Shown one piece after another: positions 12,839 to 15,746 of a stretch of 15,746 nucleotides of DNA. Location of the stretch: contig JACIWF010000016.1 in assembly GCA_014361095.1 (NCBI GenBank), positions 1 through 15,746 on the forward strand, in the 5' to 3' direction. Source of the stretch: Hadesarchaea archaeon. Its GTDB lineage: Archaea; Hadarchaeota; Hadarchaeia; Hadarchaeales; Hadarchaeaceae. The position numbers and the translations under genes were made by a program. Below the pieces are notes generated by a model that saw only the letters and a list, made by a program, of their open reading frames with translations, ran no database searches and was not told the DNA's origin. Within the stretch, counting starts at the first letter, position 1. Every line of letters starts with the position of its first letter.

Positions 12839-12870
12839 TGCCCGAATGATGAGTTTTTAATTAAGAAAAC

Positions 12871-13917
12871 ATGCGCGTTATCCTCGTCGAACGTTTGGCG
12901 CCCGGCGAACAGTCCCGCTTGAACGAGCTGCAGGCGCTAGCAGAAACGCTAAACTACGAAGTCGTGGGCACGCTGCAGCAGGTCCGTAACCCTGATCCCG
13001 CCTACCAAATCGGAAAGGGCAAGGCGAAGGAGCTAGCGGAACTGGTAAAGGCAACCGGAGCAGAGATGGTCGTTTTCCGCAACCAGCTGACCCCCTCTCA
13101 GGCTCATAAGCTTTCCCGTCTCGTTGGTGTGGAGGTCGTCGACAGATTTCAAATCGTGCTGGAAATCTTCGCCATGAGGGCCGGTTCGCCAGAAGCTAAG
13201 CTCCAGATAGAATATGCACGACTGAAATACGAGTTGCCCAAAATCCGGGAGCAGATCAAGGCATTACTTTCTGCGGAACAGCCGGGATTCCGCGGTGGTG
13301 GTGAATATGAAGTTAATGTGAGGTATGACATGGTTAAGCGCAGGCTCGCCACCCTGCGCAAAAAGCTGAAGTCCATAGAAAAAACCAGAGAAGAACGACG
13401 CAAGTTCAGGAGGAAAAGGGGGTTCAAACTGGTGGCGCTGGCCGGCTACACTAACTCCGGAAAGTCAACGCTGCTAAACGCCCTGACCGATGCCAATGCC
13501 GAGGTGGACGACATGTACTTCACCACCCTGATGCCTAGAACCAGGGCGCTAAAGGCGAGCAAGATGATCCTGCTCACCGATACCGTCGGCTTCATAGATG
13601 ATCTTCCTCCCTGGCTTTTCGAGGCCTTCAAGGCCACACTCGAGGAAATTTATTTAGCGGATCTAGTGGTGCTGATGGTTGACGCCTCAGACTCTGTCCC
13701 GGAAATAATAAGAAAGCTCAGGACGTCGCAGAAAATCCTGGCCGAATACTCAGTCAAGACCATCACCGCGCTCAACAAAATAGATCTAATAACCAAGGAG
13801 GATCTCGAGCGCAAGATGGAGGTGCTCCACAGCATGACGTCAACTCTAGTTCCGATATCGGCTGTCCGCGGCACCAACCTCAACGTGCTTCTGGAATCAA
13901 TTCGCGCCCACACCTAA
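12871..13917 (+). CDS. hflX: HflX-family ribosome-associated GTPase
   Basis: The 348-aa protein has the HflX N-terminal domain (MRVILVERL to about residue 170), including the glycine-rich linker segment RGGGEYEVN and the following helix VKRRLATLRKKL. Archaeal HflX proteins have this form where bacteria have GPGETQLETDRR. The GTPase domain follows, with G1 GYTNSGKS (192-199), a switch I threonine in YFTTLMP (216-222), G3 DTVG (237-240), G4 NKID (302-305) and a G5-like ISAV (329-332). HflX binds the large ribosomal subunit and helps to split or rescue stalled ribosomes; the archaeal role is less clear. ATG 12871 directly precedes the conserved first strand. The next gene, trm56, starts 31 bases after the stop, so the two are probably co-transcribed. 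The C-terminal extension seen in some bacterial HflX is absent. Confidence 0.93.
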   Translation: MRVILVERLAPGEQSRLNELQALAETLNYEVVGTLQQVRNPDPAYQIGKGKAKELAELVKATGAEMVVFRNQLTPSQAHKLSRLVGVEVVDRFQIVLEIFAMRAGSPEAKLQIEYARLKYELPKIREQIKALLSAEQPGFRGGGEYEVNVRYDMVKRRLATLRKKLKSIEKTREERRKFRRKRGFKLVALAGYTNSGKSTLLNALTDANAEVDDMYFTTLMPRTRALKASKMILLTDTVGFIDDLPPWLFEAFKATLEEIYLADLVVLMVDASDSVPEIIRKLRTSQKILAEYSVKTITALNKIDLITKEDLERKMEVLHSMTSTLVPISAVRGTNLNVLLESIRAHT

Positions 13918-13948
13918 CAGCCTTTAGCCTCGGAGAGACCAATATCAA

Positions 13949-14479
13949 ATGATGGCCAAAGTTGTAGTTTTGCGAATGGGGCACAGGATCGTTCGGGACA
14001 AGCGAGTGACCACGCACGTGGGGCTGGTCGCCAGGGCCTTCGGTGCAGACGGGATGATCATTTCAAATATCAGCGACACAGCCGTCGAAGGGAGCATCAG
14101 AAAGGTGGTTCAGAACTGGGGCGGGGATTTCTTTGTGGAGAGCGGCAGACCTTGGAGGACGGTTGTGGAGAGCTGGCGTCGCGAAGGTGGTTTGATTGTC
14201 CACCTGACCATGTATGGAATGCCCGTTGACGAGTTGATACCTGAGCTCAGGAATAAGGACATCCTTGTCATCGTTGGTGGGGAAAAAATGCCGGGTGAAA
14301 TCTTCGAGATCGCTGATTTTAACGTGGCTATCGGTAATCAACCACATTCCGAGATAGCTGCTCTAGCCATTTTCCTTGACAGGCTTTTTGACGGCGCTGA
14401 ACTAAAAAAGGAGTTTAAAAACAGCAAAATGAAGATAATACCGTCAGAAAAGGGTAAAAAAGTTGAAATAAAGTCATAA
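13949..14479 (+). CDS. trm56: tRNA (cytidine-56 2'-O)-methyltransferase aTrm56
   Basis: This 176-aa SPOUT enzyme uses SAM to methylate the ribose of C56 in the T-loop of archaeal tRNAs, stabilising the elbow. Family segments are easy to see. The N-terminal VVLRMGHRIVRDKRVTTHV is followed by ARAFGADGM, VHLTMYGMPV near 93-102, and the SAM-binding trefoil-knot segment with VIVGGEKMPGEIFEIAD and VAIGNQPHSEIAALAIFLDR. Length is normal for the version without the extra C-terminal domain found in some species. The last 25 residues are lysine-rich. Two adjacent ATGs (13949 and 13952) are possible starts, with GGAGAG about 12 bases upstream. It lies 31 bases after hflX and is likely in the same transcript. 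Confidence 0.93.
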   Translation: MMAKVVVLRMGHRIVRDKRVTTHVGLVARAFGADGMIISNISDTAVEGSIRKVVQNWGGDFFVESGRPWRTVVESWRREGGLIVHLTMYGMPVDELIPELRNKDILVIVGGEKMPGEIFEIADFNVAIGNQPHSEIAALAIFLDRLFDGAELKKEFKNSKMKIIPSEKGKKVEIKS

Positions 14480-14508
14480 AGATATCTATTAATCCGTTTT
14501 GCTGCCCG

Positions 14509-14519
14509 TTAATTATATT
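14509..14519 (+). promoter_or_regulatory. Probable TATA box of tfe
   Basis: TTAATTATATT predicts a transcript start near 14541, leaving a leader of about 25 bases that includes the Shine-Dalgarno site at 14557-14562. A second AT-rich run (AATTTAAATG, 14538-14547) is too close to that site. The upstream T-rich bases after the trm56 stop could also terminate the trm56 message. Confidence 0.45.
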
Positions 14520-14556
14520 TACAAAAAGAAACAAAAAAATTTAAATGTTGTATAGT

Positions 14557-14562
14557 GGTGAT
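14557..14562 (+). promoter_or_regulatory. Shine-Dalgarno GGTGAT that fixes the tfe start
   Basis: GGTGAT ends three bases before the ATG at 14566, while an in-frame ATG at 14545 has no such site and would place the Shine-Dalgarno inside the coding region. ATG 14566 is therefore the start. Confidence 0.75.
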
Positions 14563-14565
14563 GCC

Positions 14566-15207
14566 ATGGCAAAAAAGACTTCTAAAAAAATAGTGAAGGC
14601 AAAGAAAAAGACCGCCACCAAGGTAAAGCAAGGTAAAAAAGCAGCGCCAGTCTCGGCGAAAAGGACAAAGGTTCAGCCTAAGGAAGCAATCGAAAAAAAG
14701 GTCATCCCGCTGGAAAATCCCACCATTTATGAGCTCCTCCACCAGATAGCCGGTGAGCACGGTTATACGGTGGCCAAGGCCATCGTCTCAGAAGAGCTGA
14801 CTGACGAGGAGATCGCCAAGAGGACCGGAATCAGGCTCAATCTCGTCCGAAGGATCCTGTATGACCTCTACGATAACCGGGTGGTCAGCTACCGCAGGGT
14901 TCGGGACGAAAACAGCGGCTGGTACATTTACTACTGGAAAGTTGACCCCGAGCGCGCTCTGGCCTATGTTAAAACCAACCGTCAGCTTCTCTTACAAAGG
15001 CTTGAGGAACAGCTGGAGAAAGAGAAAAACACCATCTACTTTTCCTGCAGCAACGGTTGCCCCAAGATGACGCTTGAGGAAGCGGCAGAAAATGATTTCA
15101 AGTGCTCCAGATGTAAGGGAAAGCTAGAGCCTTACGACAATTCGGCCGTCATCATCTCACTGGAGCGCAGGATTCAGACCTTGCGTGAGCAGCTGGCCCA
15201 GACCTGA
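14566..15207 (+). CDS. tfe: Transcription initiation factor E alpha subunit (TFE)
   Basis: TFE is the archaeal homologue of TFIIE-alpha; it helps RNA polymerase, TBP and TFB to open promoters. The 213-aa protein has an N-terminal lysine-rich tail (1-46) with no fold visible and a winged helix (about 50-125, including LTDEEIAKRTGIRLNLVRRI and the wing near 110-124). A charged linker helix (about 138-154) and a zinc ribbon with Cys161, 165, 180, 183 follow, then a final amphipathic helix LERRIQTLREQL. The typical archaeal protein is about 170-180 residues, so the extra length is mostly the N-terminal tail. The tail resembles lysine-rich, AAKK-type extensions of DNA-binding proteins and may bind DNA or RNA; that is inference. 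It has its own promoter signal and follows trm56 by 86 bases. Confidence 0.93.
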   Translation: MAKKTSKKIVKAKKKTATKVKQGKKAAPVSAKRTKVQPKEAIEKKVIPLENPTIYELLHQIAGEHGYTVAKAIVSEELTDEEIAKRTGIRLNLVRRILYDLYDNRVVSYRRVRDENSGWYIYYWKVDPERALAYVKTNRQLLLQRLEEQLEKEKNTIYFSCSNGCPKMTLEEAAENDFKCSRCKGKLEPYDNSAVIISLERRIQTLREQLAQT

Positions 15208-15227
15208 ATTTTCAGCCGCAGTTTATC

Positions 15228-15236
15228 TTTTTATAA
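15228..15236 (+). promoter_or_regulatory. TATA-like box before the last, partial gene
   Basis: TTTTTATAA within CTTTTTATAAAC follows the tfe stop by about 20 bases and predicts a transcript start near 15259, just before the TTG at 15267. The same T-run could also terminate the tfe message. Confidence 0.4.
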
Positions 15237-15266
15237 ACGGTTGACCCTCAAAGACTCGTCGGGAGT

Positions 15267-15746
15267 TTGCTGCCTGGAGCCGGGAAAAGTGCCGCCGCCG
15301 AAAAATTGGACTTACCGATCATCAACGGTAACCAGGTTCAGTTGAACGGGGGGAAGATTAAGGACTTCGGTGGGGTCTGCGATGTCAGTGTCTTGGTTAA
15401 CCGCGATAGCTTCGAAACGGCAAAAAGAATTTTTGCCGGCGGCGGACTTTATCTGCCCTCAGCGACCTATAGCTGGCTGGCGCGCGACAAGCTGATCTCA
15501 GTAAGGGGCCTGATAATCGGATACAGCTTGGTCAACCAGTTTGTGCGCGATGGTGAACTGATCGTCGTTTATCTGCCCGAGCTGCTGGATGAAATCTCCC
15601 GCAGGCTGCTCTATGGAGCTGATCGTGAAGTACCTCTTACGGACTTAAGGGCATCCATGCTGGCGGCCCATTTAAAAATGCCAATTCTGGACCTCAGCGG
15701 CCAGTTCACCGAACGGCTGTGCGACCATTTGGGGGCCAAAACAATC
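15267..15746 (+). CDS. Unrecognised partial protein, no ATG start, runs off the right edge
   Basis: From base 15237 to the end of the window one plus-strand frame is open, with at least 160 codons and no stop. No ATG occurs near its beginning; the first likely start is TTG at 15267, which has GGGAG almost touching it and lies about 8 bases after the start predicted from the TATA box. The protein begins LLPGAGKSAAAEKL, which looks like a short P-loop (PGAGKS) but is not supported by a visible Walker B. Further on are VCDVSVLVNRDSF, a GGGLYLPSATYSWL strand-helix and VVYLPELLDEISRRL. Codon use resembles the neighbours. I do not recognise the family; a PIN-like or nucleotide-binding fold is possible. 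An internal start would remove the P-loop-like part. Bases 15208-15266 show no other gene. Confidence 0.55.
   Translation, partial: MLPGAGKSAAAEKLDLPIINGNQVQLNGGKIKDFGGVCDVSVLVNRDSFETAKRIFAGGGLYLPSATYSWLARDKLISVRGLIIGYSLVNQFVRDGELIVVYLPELLDEISRRLLYGADREVPLTDLRASMLAAHLKMPILDLSGQFTERLCDHLGAKTI

Noticed and set aside
12845..12852. ATGATGAG resembling a C box of a C/D sRNA
   Set aside because: No matching D box or internal C'/D' pair within a plausible distance, and the bases lie against the hflX promoter.

Overview
The window is archaeal. It encodes a proteasome-activating nucleotidase (PAN), the archaeal tRNA cytidine-56 ribose methyltransferase (aTrm56), transcription factor E (TFE), an archaeal-type HflX GTPase and an intron-containing tRNA-Arg. 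TATA-like boxes sit about 26 nt before predicted transcript starts, several genes look leaderless or have very short leaders, and TTG starts are frequent. A tetraether-lipid-synthase-type radical SAM protein, several UroD/MtaA-type features and intron placement would fit a thermophilic or subsurface anaerobe (a Hadarchaeota-like lineage is one guess), but the sequence alone does not fix the taxon.

Layout. Bases 1-4556 are an accessory-looking block. It has a truncated gene leaving on the left (minus strand; resembles the N-terminus of phenylacetate-CoA-ligase-type AMP-forming ligases). Divergent from it are two abutting radical SAM genes, the second of the Tes/TrsS type. Converging on these is a minus-strand three-gene operon: a UroD/MtaA-type methyltransferase, a 151-aa two-domain Cys-rich protein resembling the DVU_1557 redox family, and a small eight-cysteine protein. 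Together they resemble the 'tandem radical SAM' loci known from Desulfovibrio (DVU_1551-1557 region), and are the best candidate here for a poorly described system.

Bases 4633-4740 carry a minus-strand tRNA-Arg(UCU) that folds only if two introns are removed: 17 nt inside the anticodon stem and 13 nt at the usual 37/38 site. One AT-rich element, placed about 26 nt from both ends, can serve as a TATA box for this tRNA and for the divergent phosphohexomutase gene (4797-6143). An AmrS-type radical SAM gene converges on the mutase with a one-base gap.

Bases 7285-10270 are a tightly overlapping gatC-gatA-gatB operon for tRNA-dependent amidation (Asp-tRNA(Asn) and/or Glu-tRNA(Gln)). Then come a membrane-anchored clan GH-A-like glycoside hydrolase (10339-11406), PAN on the minus strand (11481-12704), and a rightward run hflX - trm56 - tfe. 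An unrecognised ORF without an ATG runs off the right edge.

The right two-thirds is therefore mainly informational and protein-quality-control housekeeping (aminoacylation, tRNA modification, transcription initiation, ribosome-associated GTPase, proteasome). The left third is metabolic/redox and radical-SAM based. No CRISPR array, insertion sequence, rRNA or integrase was seen.
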